Shown: piece by piece, positions 1-13,600 of the stretch | Layout of the letters: every line of letters starts with the position of its first letter | Numbering within the stretch: the stretch's first letter is position 1 | NCBI GenBank assembly: GCA_027475525.1 | Contig: JAMWFC010000025.1 | Span: 558,001-622,000 of the forward strand | DNA: 64,000 bases | Direction of reading: 5' to 3' | Origin: Macrolepiota albuminosa | Taxonomy: Eukaryota > Basidiomycota > Agaricomycetes > Agaricales > Agaricaceae | The notes under the pieces: generated by a model | The model's input: the letters and a program-made list of their open reading frames with translations, nothing else | What the model was told of the DNA's origin: nothing | Database searches by the model: none | Made by a program: the position numbers and the translations under genes

Positions 1-3000
1 AGCCCAAACTGGACCCATCGATTTTGTCTGCCACGTCACTCAAGTCCGGTTTATTAAGGTCTGCATATGAAGATCGACGGCTCCCTGATATTGGGTTCAT
101 ACGTTCGTGATATACTATGCGATCCCGTAATCTTGGAAGGCCCAATGGCAGAGGACGTGCACCCATTAATGCATAGGATAGGATGGAGAGATTAGAAAAT
201 ATGTCGGAAAGCTGTATTGACTGGTAGGAACCTTAACATAAAGATTACAAAAACCCTTACAAGGTTAGGATTGAGAAAAGGGGTCTGTGTTAGGTAGTCA
301 AGCAAACGATTCAGCAGATCTGTAATGAATTATACCTACTTGATGGACGAGAATGCTGCACCACCTGGTATCCAATTGCGTAAATGCACCGATGAATAGC
401 ATGAGGCCCGAGAGAATCTTAGTCTGCGTGCCAAGCAATGCGGCATATTTGGCATGTGGCCAGATCCCGCTGGAAGCCGTAAGTACTGATAAGCAATCCA
501 TTGAGAGAGATGATTGGGATACACACGAGAGTTGAGGTTCGAACTTCCCTGTTTGTAATGATGGAGACAATCCTTGTAAACGAGTCTAAACATATGTGAG
601 TGGTTCCTTCATAGACAAACAGGAACCAGGAACACTTACAGTGATGTCAAGAGCCCTCTGAACAATTCGACGAACACGTCGTTCCTTCAGTGATACTTTT
701 TGATCAGAATGAGCTCCCACAAAAGTGACTTTCTCATAGTAGCCTTCTCTTGCACGAGCTTCCTCAGCAAGTAATGCTTCAACCTCAACAGCAAGGACAA
801 GACCAAGTTCACCAGCTGTTGCAGCCAAGGTCCGGCGAACCAAAGTACGAGAGGATGTGGGGTGAGGGAATAACATGACAATGAACTATGACAAGATTAG
901 TGTAAACTCATCAATGGAACATAGAACATACACCAGCTGTAAAACCAATGATCACAAGAAGTCTGCAGGTGATTTGAGCCCGAATTTACAGCCCAAGCAA
1001 GCCCTCCACTTACGCTCGCTTCCAGCCAATTTCCACTCCCATACCAGCACTCACAAGTACAGGAAGATGTTCATCAATCCAACTATAACCAACCACTAAA
1101 ACAATTGTTGGACATATACTACCGATAGACTGTCGGAGGTGACGGACCAAATACAGCTGTAACACCGGTCATGATCCAGAGTGCCAGCTGCGTATGAGGC
1201 GCGGCAATTCTTCCCAGGAAGAAAGGAGCGGAACATGCGGTCTAAAGGGAAACATCAGTCGGCCTCTGCGACTCTTCCTGGAAGAACTCACAGTGGCAAT
1301 AACTATTCCGTAGGGGTTTCCGGTGCCATGCCCAGCTCCGATGTACCAAGCGGCCATACCAACTGAGTAAGAAATGAGTTGACCCTGACATCAAGATGGT
1401 TCACTGACGAGCGAGGACATACCGAGAAGTCCAGCTACGGTGCCAGTAACACGGATGACATAACCTGCTGTCTATTATGATCCGTTCAATATGTCGAGGC
1501 AAACCAGTTACATTAGGAGACAAACTTGATCACCAGCATAAACCGCCAACCCAGCCTACGAAAATTGGTTGGTTGAATGAATGCATGATATTCAAACAAC
1601 ATGATGATTAGAGATTAACGCACCTGTGCCATAATCAGTCCCCAAACCCCGCGATTCCCATAGTAGAACCACGCCGTGGTAGAACACACGGATGGTATCC
1701 ACAAAGCGATGGATACCACAGCATGTCTCAGCCCAAAGATTCCTTCAGGTGATTTGAAGAACTTGAAAATCTTGCCAAGTAGCAGAATAAGGCGACCAAA
1801 TGACGATGCCGGAGGAAGGGCATCTGGATTTTTATCTATAAAGATAAGATTCGAAAAAAGTTGCAACGTCACCAGGAGAAAGGCTAACGCGTGCACTTGT
1901 CATCAAAGATCATTTGAACCTTCTCATCCTCGTCGTTGTCATCTTCGACGTGATTTTTGAAAGATGTAGGATCATGAGATGTTCCGATAGCCAGCGGTAC
2001 AACTTGATGGTCGATATCTCGCCTGCTCATAATCTTTCTCCCTAGTTTACCAAAACCGGAGGGGGCCCAAATCCGGGGCTTGGGTCGTTTACCGTCAATG
2101 TCAATGATGAGACTCATAACTTTAGCGAGACGCTCGACAAAAGCATCCAGAGAGAACGAGAATACGAGGCAGATGTAAAGCGACCTGAAGACAAATAAGC
2201 AAAACGAAAAAAAAAACAGATCTGAAGTGCGCCGACCTTGCAGCGAACATTTTAGTGGTATCAGAAGTACTACTCTGTTTTAATCTTTGCCCGGTGACAG
2301 GATCAAAAAACTTTTCGAAGGGTTGGAACACTTTGATCCTGTGCAGCTGTCGATACTGCTCCAGTTCCCTCTGTAGCGCGGCCAACTGCTGCACTAGTAC
2401 AGCATGACGTTCATCTCCCTTGACCTTGTTATATTTAGAGAAAAGCCCAGTCCAACGTCTATCATTACAATCATTAAACCATTCAATCAGTCCCATTATT
2501 GCAGCATTGCATGCAACACGGAGCTCTGAGGAGGATTCTGCGAGAATGGGAATAAGGGAGTCAAAATCGTGTCCATGTTTGATTTCGTGTTGCCATATTT
2601 CTTTCTGAAGAATAGTGTAACGATCCCAGTATCCCGCATTGTCGCCCGTATTTGGTTCAGCCTCGCCTTGGACGGCATGGGCTGTATTGGTTCTGTTGAC
2701 GAATTCCAGGAAGGAATAGAGTGCTCTGTACCTTACATGTGAGTTCTGGTAGTAAGAATATTTGACTCAAAACTCACGATGCACGAAACACGACTGGTTT
2801 GAGCTCCTGGCTAATGCGTTTGAGATCTCCAGGGCCAAGCCGGCCAACTGAAAATTCAAGATCAACGAAGCCGATCTGTCCGAGAAGGCCCTGAGTACTA
2901 GAGAGAAGTTTTTGGCGCACTGCTTGGCTCAAAGTTGTGAGTTCTGTCCAAGTGGCGTGATCAGAAGGAATTGATTCGAGTGCCTTGGTTTGATAGCTTA

Positions 3001-4190
3001 GAATTTTTGACAGAGGCTACTTGAGATTAGGAGGGGAAAATAAAAACTCAAAGTTTCGAGCTTGCCTGTAGAAACTCATTCTGCAGTGACGTACTATGGG
3101 ATGAAATTTGAAGCATGTCCAGTTAATAAAGACATAAGACTTACATCCAGACGTGGTTCAGGGACACGGGAAATATTAAAACGAGCGAGGCAATGGCAAT
3201 GGCGACGTAATAACTAGTTGGTATCAAAAAAAGTTTCGCAAGAGTATAATTTGAAGTTGGGAATACTGCAAGAAAAAGAGTCAATTAAATTAGATAACCA
3301 AGGGCAGAGAACGTACAGGGACCATAACTGCACATCTAGCTGAGGTGTTAGCATAATCAAACAAAAAAAGAAGAGCGTTTACTCACGATATCTAGCACTA
3401 TACTCCCGAAGATACTGACAAGAGTAAATTTAGGAATATATGCCCTAAGGACACCGAGTGCGAACGTTCCAATGAAGAAAAAGGCGCCATAGACAGCCGA
3501 GCTTCTGAGAGGCTGATAAGATGACTCTGCATGACAGACATAAATGAGTTTGTCGTGCCTTGGATCTAGGAAACGCCCTTCAAATATAAATTTCTGATAC
3601 TGCAAAGCCTGAGGAACGCCGTCGACGAGACTATATATTTCTTAATCGAGGAAACGGAACAGGACGATTCACGTACGAGGCCTGTGCCATCTGCTGCTGC
3701 TGTGCGAGGAGTGTTTGGCTTCTGACTGACAATCCCGCAGCCATTGCCACAACTCCCCACGCCCATCCCATACACATGCCTGATCAAATAAATAATTGAC
3801 AAGATCATCAAACGATTACGCACCTAAAAGAAATGTGATTGCTACATAGAGGTACAGGGACAAGGCCATTGATGGAGGTATCATTACGGCGACGATACTA
3901 ATCGTAAAATCAGCTTTGGTCCTTGGTCCATCGGATTCTAGATCCCAAGCTACTTACGCTGCAAAAAAACCAGCTTGACCCATATCGTCCAAAGTCCGGT
4001 TACACACCATCAGAATCAGTGCAGCCGCAAGTGTAGCACAACATCGGACCAACGTTTTAATAGTGCGTGGTGTTTTCAGAGCAGGCAGGATCCATGAGAA
4101 GAAACCAGGTGTTATGTTCGCTTGTGGTACTTGGCTGGTGACTGTGGTCGCAGACGATGGTCTTTCCGCACTAGACACTTTCCCAGCCAT
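1..4190 (-). CDS. ArAE_2_N / DUF2421 family membrane protein (BRE4-like), 3' end off window
   Basis: Multi-exon minus-strand gene. The family (PF10337 N-terminal 6-TM domain plus PF10334/DUF2421) contains fungal aromatic-acid-exporter-like membrane proteins related to yeast Bre4; substrate and exact membrane are unknown. I start at MAGKVSSAERP (codon at 4190); an in-frame ATG at 4367 is the alternative, with ATATATAT on the minus strand near 4425-4432. First exon ends at 3958 (donor GTAAGT) and continues IVAVMIPPSMALSLYLYV. Further pieces in order: MGWAWGVVAMAAG (about 3780), GAFFFIGTFALGVLRAYIPK (about 3480), a cytosolic stretch with KVKGDERHAVLVQQL (about 2430), DIDGKRPKPRIWAPSGF, a second membrane half with GIFGLRHAVVSIALW (about 1740), AAWYIGAGHGTGNPYG (1350) and VGYSWIDEHLPVL (1100), then the DUF2421 tail SNLSILSYALMGARPLPL near 190-140. 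At least ten introns. No frame break seen. Exon edges are approximate. Confidence 0.82.
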
Positions 4191-5404
4191 TCCTGGGAGT
4201 AACTTTGTCACAACTGCTTCGTATTGAGGAGAACAAGTGCAAGTGAGCGTCGAGGTTAAATAATGAAGAATTGTTCGCTTTACGGAATGAGAGTTGCGGG
4301 TTGAGGTGGAGCTAGCTCTAATCATTGATCGGACACTAGACCCAATGATTTGAATGTTTCGGATCACTGTTCGGCGTAAAGCGCTATCTCTCTTTCACAA
4401 ATCCCGCTTAACTGCAGAGGACAAATATATATGACTCCCAGTTGCGATACCCATCGGATGTGTTTGCACTGGAGAAACGATCATGTGACGAGTGAGAGAC
4501 TCTTGTACTCCTCCCCAGGTAGTTTCCTAAACGCGCCCGTACTTCAAGCTACCCTCCACCCTTTCCCGATGATGTACAGCAACAACGTTTAAATACGTCC
4601 TACGTTGCGGCGATGCATGGTGTTCAAATCCACATCAAAATCTCGACCAGAGTCAGACTTCATCAGTCAATCTCAAAAAGTGGGCCAGGTTTTCGCCTAA
4701 CGAGAAGTGACCATAACGACCGGCGCGCGCCAAAATTGTCAGTAAGCATCACGTGAAAATTGTACTAGGATTGTACTAGATGTGGGGTTCAGCAATCTCC
4801 GTCGCACCCGACCCGGTACAATAGAGGTGAGTATCTATTTCAGCTTCCGTTGCAATCTGCCGCGTGACGACAGCTCACTATAGTACTCGTCATCTCCATT
4901 TTTTTCCCTTGTACTCAGCCGAGTCGGCCCTTCTTGCTCTATCAATGCCAAAGGAGAGAGTTGGCATATTTAAGCAATAGACCCCTTGCAACCGGAAGCA
5001 ACAGGCGTTTTCGGGTGTGACAGAAAGAAAAAAGACAGATATGGAAGATCTCGCAAGCAGGCCAACATACAGACACGGTTTGCGAACGCGACGACACGAA
5101 GGAGGTCAAGAAGAAAAGGAAAGAGAAGCCCGGCAATAATTGAATTGTCCTACCCCGGAAACACCGATCCCCACCCTCATACTAACCAACCAGGATATCG
5201 TTTTCCCTCATTCCATACGCGATCAAGAACCACCAAGTCGCACACACGCCGATATACACGTTCATTAGGCGACGTATTGATTACAAGTCTGCAGTGTCAA
5301 GCTCCCAATAAGGCAGATTGGAAAAGAAGATTGCAGAGATGACCGAGTTGGTTACTCGGCCCATCACGGAGGTGATCGCCTTCATTTCTCGTCTCGACCT
5401 CGGC
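4191..5404. other. Intergenic, upstream of the ArAE gene
   Basis: About 1.2 kb between the ArAE start and the RTF1-like remnant. It must hold the ArAE promoter; an ATATATAT run sits at about 4425-4432. A plus-strand ORF at 4986-5342 is rich in Arg, Lys and Ser but matches nothing I know; it may be decayed N-terminal sequence of the pseudogene downstream. No supported gene. Confidence 0.4.
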
Positions 5405-5991
5405 CCCATTCAAATTTATAGGGCGACATAACCGCTATGCTGTCCCGAAAGAACCAGTTTAATAAGAAAATTGCTGGCATATCGGCGACAATGGAGAAGT
5501 CTCACCTCATGCAAGGGCGTACTCAGCGCCGATTATAACGAAGCGCCGAAATCGACGCGCGAAACTCGCCGAGCTCGTACCTATAGACCCAGAAAAACGA
5601 AACCCCTGACCTCCTGGCCAAAGTGAATGAGCACAATCGTAAGGTCAACATGGAAGCCGTGCGTAAGGCAGATGATGAGAGTGTGAACTCGTCGCCTCTG
5701 GGACATCTACCCCGATTGATCCCAGTACATGGCTCAAAATCAAGCCACGTTTGTTCGACGTCGTTACACCTACATCGAGGTTTGTCTTTTTAATCAATCG
5801 TGTCTTGTTTCAGGTTAGCCATCGTGATTTCTACTCTTACTAGACCTGGACTCCTCCGACTGGCGTGCCAGCAGGAAGTCAGACTTTTGACTGATCTCAC
5901 CTCTTCCTCCTCTCTCGGTCCCGGCCCTCGCTGTGCTTGGCAAGTCCTTTGAGACGATTCTATCGAGATCGATCTGGGTAATTTTTAGACT
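5405..5991 (+). pseudogene. RTF1: Decayed gene resembling the C-terminus of RTF1 (Paf1 complex)
   Basis: Protein fragments in the right order lie in shifting frames. ITAMLSRKNQFNKKIAG (from about 5427), a diverged EIDAR / KLAELVPIDPEKR stretch (about 5548-5600), LLAKVNEHNRKVNMEAVRKA (about 5617) and STWLKIKPRLFDVVTPTSR (about 5727). A clean GT...AG intron follows (about 5780-5813), then Ser/Gly/Pro-rich sequence ending EIDLGNF-stop at about 5970-5991. This order (coiled segment, linker, NWLK-like motif, acidic C-terminal tail) resembles fungal RTF1, a Paf1-complex subunit acting in RNA polymerase II elongation. At least four frame changes or stops are needed, and I find no Plus3 domain upstream, so it is a truncated relic. 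The alternative is a real gene with many sequence errors. The RTF1 match is from memory. Confidence 0.5.
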
Positions 5992-8548
5992 CCACATCGA
6001 ATATGTCGATGCCCATGTGTCTTTCTAAATTACCTTCATGCACTGACTCGCCGTTGGAACTACTCATTCATCTTCCAAGTAATCTCAAAGTGCTTTGCCT
6101 TCATCCTTGTCGGCTTGTATATTGTGTTTCGTCTGTTTAATTGAATAGGATGCCGTCGAACGCATGTATATCGTGGACGGGTATGGATTGGATCCATTGC
6201 ATTTGCCGAATCTGGTGAGCCTCTGTGTATGTCTCGAGGTGTGCATCAAGCCCACCCACGTTTCGTCATATTAGGTATTCGTGAATCCGCGCGATTCACA
6301 TTAATAGCAACAATGCATTAAAACATTACCATTACTAGCTGGTACGTCCGTTTTGGACCAGCTGGTGGTAAAATATTTTGATCGTTCTTGAAGATTGGAA
6401 CAATAGGCTGTACTCGGTTTTGTATTCGGTGTCCCGCTTTGTATTTTCATCGTGATTTGGCATTGTTATGAATTTGCATGTTCTTTCCAGGATGTACCGT
6501 GGCGCAACTTGTACGTACGCAGTGTTATAATGAATGCTCTACGGCTTGTTCGGTCTCATACATATTCTACCTATATCTATGACATAGGACGCATTCGAGG
6601 AGTGTTCAGGGACTGCCAAGCATTTTCGTGGCTGCTCTGCTGACCTGTCATGCATGTCATGTGGCGGTGTCTTGTTGTTTTCTTTGCCACCGGCTGTGCA
6701 CGATTTGTTCTTTTGCCTTCCATAATATTCCAGATTAGTATGTTTTTTTGTTCTTTTGTTCCTTGTTGTCGGGAGAATATTCGGAGTCTTGAAGCGCCTA
6801 CAAACCACTTGTCTATATATATAATCTCACATCGCTCTCTTGTTCGATTCCCCAACATGCTGTCGTTCTCTCCTGCTACCTCCTCTTCCGCATGCTCAGA
6901 CATTTGTCTGACTCTATACGCACATCCTTGCCACAGCTACCTCCTTATCTTCCCATCATGAGGTGGAGATACGCCATCGAATGCAGGCGCATCCTTTCGC
7001 TGGTCGTCTGCTCAATTTGTAAGCGTCGTTGATCATTGTCTACGTTTAGCTGATTGTACCTCCTTGTAGATTGACCGATGCTCGAAAACCTTACAAATTG
7101 GCATGTGAGCTTATCTCGTTTTCTTTACGCCGATCTATGATTTAATAGTAAGGTTTTACAGAAGCTCGCCACGACACCTACGCCATATACTTGTGTCTTG
7201 GTGGCCCTCGTTGACCTTGAATGTGCCCTTGACTATACATATTGTGTGCCTCAAGGCAAGTTTTACATGCTTACGCCATTGATGTTAGGGCTCACGTTCA
7301 AGGTTCAACTCAGATTTTCAAGTTCTCAAGTCTCAAATCGTTTGAATTCCCAGATCAAGGTATTTAACTCAATTGCGAATCGTTGACTTGATTTCCTGAC
7401 ATAATTTGTACGTCAGACCTCAAGAATCAAAGCTTTTGCGTGATTGTGTGATTTGCGTGAACCCTTTATCCTTCATCCGTCTTATTCGCACCTTTTCTTC
7501 CTTCTACCTTTCTTCTTACTCCCTTTTAAAATATAACCCAAGATCCACACATTCCATCGCCACACTTGTCGTTGTCCTGCGACGTTCGTCATCACTTCCG
7601 ATGACTCTTTATTCGCCGAGTCCACCCCTCAATGTCTCGCTGCGAGAGGGAACTTTATGGATGGCTTTTGCCATTCAGTAAGCCCTTATAGGTTGTGTTT
7701 CCGTGGCGCGATTACTAACACTTACTTTCTTAGTATTATGGAAATCCACAAGTTTCTGAGCCCAAAATCAACTCGTAGTTTCCATCATTGGATGTTGATT
7801 CAACTGCCGTCTTGAATATTTGTTTTGTCCTGCATTCGTCGCCTGGTACATCGGTTCACTTTACTGGACTTTCTCTTTCTCACAGTATATCCAACAGCCT
7901 TCGGCAACTCGAAAGGAACGCCGGCTTTACACAGTGATGCCTAATTGCTACATTAGTAGATGTACCTTGAAACCAATATGATGAACCCAGACATACCTCC
8001 CTCCCTATATGATACGATGGTACACGGGTTAGTACATAGTACATATAGAACTACAGTAGACCCCTTGCATATTGTGAGGGGCTTAGATATGCAGTGACTA
8101 GGGATACCGCAACTCGATCAATGACTATCAAAGAAACGAAATGTTTCAAGCTTCCAATCGGGCCGAAGGGCAAAAACAAAATGATCTCATAGCATCCACC
8201 CTTATTGTGGAGGCACGATAGTGAGATCACTGCCCCTGAAGCTCTGAAGCTCCAATTCTCTCTTCTTTTCCTGCTCGACAACCTCGGAAACGAGGACACA
8301 TATATATACACCCGCTTAGACTAGATACCTATCGGCATAGTGTAATAGACACCATGCCCCGCTCCTTAGCTCGACCATAGTAGCTTGCCGGCGGCTTCAC
8401 TCATTCATTCAGACAATAGTTCGTAGATTCAAAATTCTATACAACATTAATGCCAGCTTCGAATCTACTTAATGATCATGTATACACGTCGTTATTTACT
8501 GACCAGTCCGAACTACCAACTTCTCTATCTTTGGTTGACCGTGGCAAT
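5992..8548. other. Gene-poor region with possible coding remnants
   Basis: No intact gene is supported. A patch at about 6890-7100 (plus) reads like spliced coding sequence: FRMLRHLSDSIRTSLPQLPP, then after a one-base shift HEVEIRHRMQAHPFAGRLLN, a GTAAGC...TAG intron (about 7019-7071), then LLTDARKPYKLA and a GTGAGC donor. A second patch near 7590-7680 reads DDSLFAESTPQCLAARGNF. I do not recognise either. Together with the RTF1-like relic they suggest a stretch of decayed genes. The remainder (7700-8548) shows nothing I can name. Confidence 0.3.
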
Positions 8549-9702
8549 TCAGATCGTTCCAAACACACCATTAATGAGCTCTGCCCTCCATCCACTTCCT
8601 TTTCCTGGCATGATGTCGCTTGATCCTACTTTTCTTTGGATTACAACGCTTGGCACGATTGAGAAACTCCTAAGACGACCGCATTCAATTAACCAAAGCA
8701 TTGCCTTATCAATAGAACGAGAGTATGCAAAAAATGGATACCGCAAATCAAGAAGGAGGCGACGTGCTCCAGATCGAGAGAGAGCATAAGCGTGAGTACA
8801 CAAAGGACGATTGGACGGATGGATATGGGTCTCAAACTTCGTTACATTGAATATCCCTGAGTTCAAGTGGCTACCCAAAGGCTTTTTGGAACCTTCGTCC
8901 GACCAACAATGGCCTGAAATGTTCGTTGACATTACGAGAAGGATCGACAATCTCTGTATTTATCAGACGCACCCAGGTAGACGATATCCCAACCAGTCGG
9001 GAGCATTGGCCATACCTTCTGTAGTCGTCGGTGGATATCTTGTTCCATGTCGACATCATCTTCAAGGACAATGACAGCGTCGTCGGGACGAAGTGTCAAG
9101 TCATTGGCAATGGTATAGATAACAGACAGGTGGGAATACCAGCAAGCGATGCGTGGACCAGTGAGAATTTGGTGCACTGGGAGATTCGGATTGTACGAAA
9201 CTAATGTATCATTTTGAGTTGCACAGACCAGAGGCGAAGAGTGAGAAGATTGGCCCGAGCGAGAAGGAGCAAGAAATCCAGGATCCCAGACATCAATTCG
9301 CTCGGTTAGGGAAACTTGTTGCTCAGGCCAGATAAAGACAGAATTAGGAGGACGTCTTTGTCGTACAAGCCTGACAGAGTCCATGATCCTCTCGACAATC
9401 ACGTTTTGTGAATCAATGGCTTCCACGTACGTCCATCGAAGACCCAGGATTTTCCGCAGATGTTCCATATCGTGGCGTCGATCAGTTCTAGCAGGAAGAG
9501 ACAGTACGTAGATCCTAGATGCGATTCCAAGAGCATCATCCTGGTAACTCGTAGTTTTAGAAGTCGGATCACCATGAGAAGTGGAAAATATCGCGAGCTT
9601 GGTTTGAAGGCGAGCATAACCGTCGAAAACGAATATCTGCAGCATACAAAAAGCCACGATAGTCAAACATAACAAGAAGACTCTGCCACGCAAAGAGTGC
9701 AT
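8549..9702 (-). CDS. Glycosyltransferase family 25 (LPS-type) protein, type II membrane
   Basis: Two exons: 9702-8973 and 8913-8549, joined across a 59-bp intron (donor GTGCGT, acceptor CAG) so that the protein reads VYLG/HCWSDEG. The spliced protein is about 364 aa. An N-terminal hydrophobic stretch (VFLLCLTIVAFCMLQIFVF, about residues 8-26) looks like a signal anchor, so the enzyme is probably Golgi/ER luminal. Family features: YVLSLPARTDRR near residue 65, a DxD-like acidic motif VLEDDVDM near residue 217, GWDIVYLG at the exon junction and THAYALSRSGARRLL in exon 2. Family 25 enzymes transfer sugars such as galactose to lipooligosaccharide or protein acceptors; the fungal substrate is unknown. 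The ORF is clean from ATG to TAA. Its 5' end faces the OPT gene across 0.9 kb. Confidence 0.85.
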
Positions 9703-10618
9703 GGTTGGGTTTTATAGTAGTTTGGAACGACAATTTTCAAGCTTTAAGTAATAGTTCTCACGATCGAGGTTGCCCTTCCCAATTGTGGCAAGAAGACTCC
9801 AGCTGATCCTCACAAGTTCGCTACTGATATGGTTTACGCCGAGACTAAATCGAAGCAGTGAAGTCACTTCAAGCACACTTTCGGCGAAGTACATGGAGAT
9901 AGCTGGCACTTCGGAACGTTTTCACATAATGACCCAAAGCACGCTACCCCACCTGGTGTAGGCGAATAGCAGTCAGTAACTGTTCTCAGTCGCATTTATC
10001 GCCGCCTATTGGTCACGAACTCACGTCAAAGTTTGAATGAAATATCAACCTTACTTTGTGGATATTCTGGCCTGAGACTGGTAATGTAATCTTTACAAAG
10101 TCCGGATTTGTTTGCAAGCGGTTACGAGGTCATTTGAAACTTTTTCCAATAATAGTCAGCTATGAACACATGCTATCGGTTGCAAATCGTCTCGTTAGGA
10201 CCGAGCAATTGGCTGCTAGGCATTCAGTGCTTAACGCTCCTCTATTTTGTTATCTTCTTTTAATTTCGCGCGGGATATTCTTCTGTGGGACTAAAACGCT
10301 TTTTAAGAACACACCACGAATTAGACACAATGGAATGAAATCTGGTGATTGTCGCTTCGCTGTGGGACAAAATTCCCTCAGGCTGACTCCCTCATGATAG
10401 ACAATTGTGCTATCACATGGCCGCTTATCTGTCCTATTCTAAATGCCCTATCTTCTCCCGGCTTGTCCATGTTCCAGATAATCCCGAGCGTTGGTGAGAA
10501 TTCTTCTTACTGGCTGGATAACCGACATGTGGGGACATGTACACGACATGTGTTCTTGTGACCGAAAGTCCGTCTTATAAGAAGATGGATTTTTGACTGT
10601 TAGTCTGAGTGTTTCGTC
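9703..10618. promoter_or_regulatory. Divergent intergenic region between GT25 and OPT genes
   Basis: About 0.9 kb separating two divergently transcribed genes, so it should carry both promoters. I see short ORFs only (for example 10056-10397) with no recognisable protein. No clear TATA box or operator stands out. Confidence 0.4.
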
Positions 10619-13600
10619 ATGACAGACCCCTTTGAAGTCTTTCGCCAAGAGTCACTTACGTCTAAGTCGGGTGAGAAGAACCCTGACGAAGCGGCCATTA
10701 AACATCCTGATGGTCCGTTACGAGTACACTCGTGATAACTAGCTAACCCGTCGACACACTATGCTCCAGGCTCAGTGATAGCTGTCGGTTAACCCCCAAT
10801 ACTTGGATATGCGACTGTAAGAGCTGATTATTCAGTCAGGACATCACCAGTGCTCAATTCGAGGACCCAAACCTTGATAAAGGTCATCTCGTCTTGGAGG
10901 ATGACAGCCCTTACCCAGAAGTTCGATCTGCTGTTGCCAACACCGATGATCCAGACATGCCTGTTTCAACGCTTCGTTCGTGGTTCATAGGAATACTCTG
11001 GGCGGTCGTCATCCCCGGAGTCAATCAATTTTTCTTTTTCAGGTTTCCTTCAGTCACGGTTACCGGTATTGTTGCACAATTACTGTCTTTTCCTATTGGT
11101 CGGGCTGCAGCAGCATGGGTCCCCGATTGGACGATATTTGGCCTTCGGTTGAATCCCGGTCCGTTTACAGTCAAAGAACACGTTTTAATCACGGTGAGCC
11201 TTGTTCTCTGTGACACCACTTTGCTGCTCAGTGCTTATGAAGGACAATTAGATTATGGTTCGTCTAGTTCTTTCCGTCACGAGTCTAATTTACATTTCGA
11301 GTCAGGCCACTGTAGGGTATCAATCTGCATACGCCACCGATATTGTCGCTGTACAACGAGTCTATTACAATCAGATTTATAACTTCAGCTGTAAGTTTCT
11401 CGAGCCCTGTTTTTGTTCTACCGCCGACGCTCTGTATGTAGACCAATGGTTTATCGTGATGTCTACTCAACTTATCGGATTTTCCATCGGTGGAGTTGCT
11501 CGGCGTTTCCTTGTGGCACCACCTTCTATGATATGGCCTCTCAGCCTTGTCAATTGCGCATTATTCAATACACTTCATTCGACCCAGTACGCCGGTATCG
11601 GATCTCGAGGAGGGTTAAGTCGTGAAAGATTCTTTCTATATGCCTTCATTGGATCATTTACCTGGTGTAAGCCACCTAGCGCTCTTCTGCCCCTAATGTT
11701 GACTTTTGACCAATGCAGATTTCTTCCCGGGTTACATATGTGGGTGTCGTCATATGTAAGAAGAGACATCTCTTTTGACAACTTCGGGTATAGTCCAAGC
11801 CCTCTCCTACTTCTCCTGGGTAACTTGGATTCGACCTGAGGATACTAGTAAGTTCCAGAGACCATTCTACCTTCGGCTAACGCCCGATATAACTGTTCAA
11901 AAGCCATCGCTGCACTTTTCGGGTGAGTCCACCGTCTGGCACATGTCGACTTTCTTATCGACGTTTCATAGATACATCCATGGAATGGTTTGTAGCTCTA
12001 TCTGCTGCAGTATGCATCCAGATTGAACAGCTACAGGGAATGTCGGTGATCACTTTTGACTGGAGTCAGATAGCGTTAGCGAAGTTCAAGCCGCCTGCTA
12101 ATTCATTGCTCATACTCCATATATCCAGATATATCGGATCTCCTTTGGCAACTCCCTGTCCGTATTATTCAATTCTGCGCGAATGCAACTACTGGACTTA
12201 GCTTTAGGGTGGGCAGAGGCGAATATTTTTGCTGGATTTGTGTTCTTTTTCTGTGCGTCCATTAAACTAGTCACAGACCTTACGCTCAAGGGCGTCCAGG
12301 GTTCCTCACACCTGTACTCCACGTAAGAGTTTTCTTGTTGTACCTGCTATGTTCTCACGAAGTGTCCTTTAGTTTACGAATACGTGGTTCGGATTGTATA
12401 TGCCGTGCGTTGGTTCCATCATGATCATCAGGAACTCACCATTTATCGCTGCATTTTACCAGGATTTCTTCAAGGACATCTTATGACAACCAAGCAAATG
12501 AATATAATGTGACACGTATCCTCACACCAGAATCGACCATTGATCTTGAGGCCTATCACGCGTATAGCCCGCTTTTCCTATCGTCTGTCAATTGTTTTCC
12601 CTTTCCCTGTAATTCACTGACCTCTCCTCAGTACTACGTTTGCGATTTCCTATGGGTATACCTTTCATTCTATTTGTGCTTATTGGGGCTTACCTCCGCA
12701 ATTCACCAGGCTATCCTTCGCGTCAATCACTGGTGAGTGACACATACCTCACCTCCGTTGGTTTCTGTGTTCATTATAGTATAGCTACTCTTGTTCATAC
12801 CTTGATTTACTTCCGCAAACAAATCTGGATTCAAGCGCGCCGTGCATTGAGCGAGCAACCTGATATTCACGCTCGCCTCATGTCGCGTTACCCTCAAGGT
12901 AATAACGAGCTTACTCACTTCATGAGCCTTCCTTTATGTTTGCCTGGTTACAGTTCCAGAATGGTGGTATCTCATTATATTCCTGAGCATGTTCACTCTG
13001 GGAATTATCAGTATTGAAGTTTGGCCAAGGTGTGCTGTGCTCCTGCTGATACACGATAGGCGATTGAGGCTTTCCAGTGAGATGCCTGTATGGGCATTCG
13101 TTCTCGCTCTTATCATCGGTACGCATTCGGAGCCCATGATTGCTACGGTTTGTTTGACAATGGAACAGCGTTTACCTACATCATTCCAATTGGAATGATA
13201 CAAGCTATCACGAACCAGCAAATTGGCCTCAAGTGAGTTTAGGTATTCTGTACAAAACGAGGCCTTAATCATAACATGCCTCAGTGTCATCACAGAGCTG
13301 GTCATAGGGTAAGCAATCGAGCTATTTGAAGTAAACGAAGTTAATGCTTCAAATAGTTACGCTCTACCAGGACATCCACTTGCAATGATGCTTTTCAAGA
13401 CATGGGGCTATATTGTATATCGCTTATCTTCGAAATTGATGGATCTACTGAAATAGTTTGGGTTTAGACTATGGCTCAAGCGCTCTCTTTTACTTCAGAT
13501 TTTAAACTCGGACATTACATGAAAGGCGGGTAGAAAAATGGTTACGAAGACTTTCGACTAATATGTCCTTCGTAGTCCCACCCAGGTATATGTTCATAGG

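Noticed and set aside
4986..5342. 118-aa plus-strand ORF as a gene
   Set aside because: Low-complexity Arg/Lys/Thr content, no recognisable domain, and it lies just upstream of the RTF1-like relic; at most decayed N-terminal sequence.
10056..10397. 113-aa plus-strand ORF between GT25 and OPT
   Set aside because: No domain, no splice context and no protein-like composition; sits in a promoter region.
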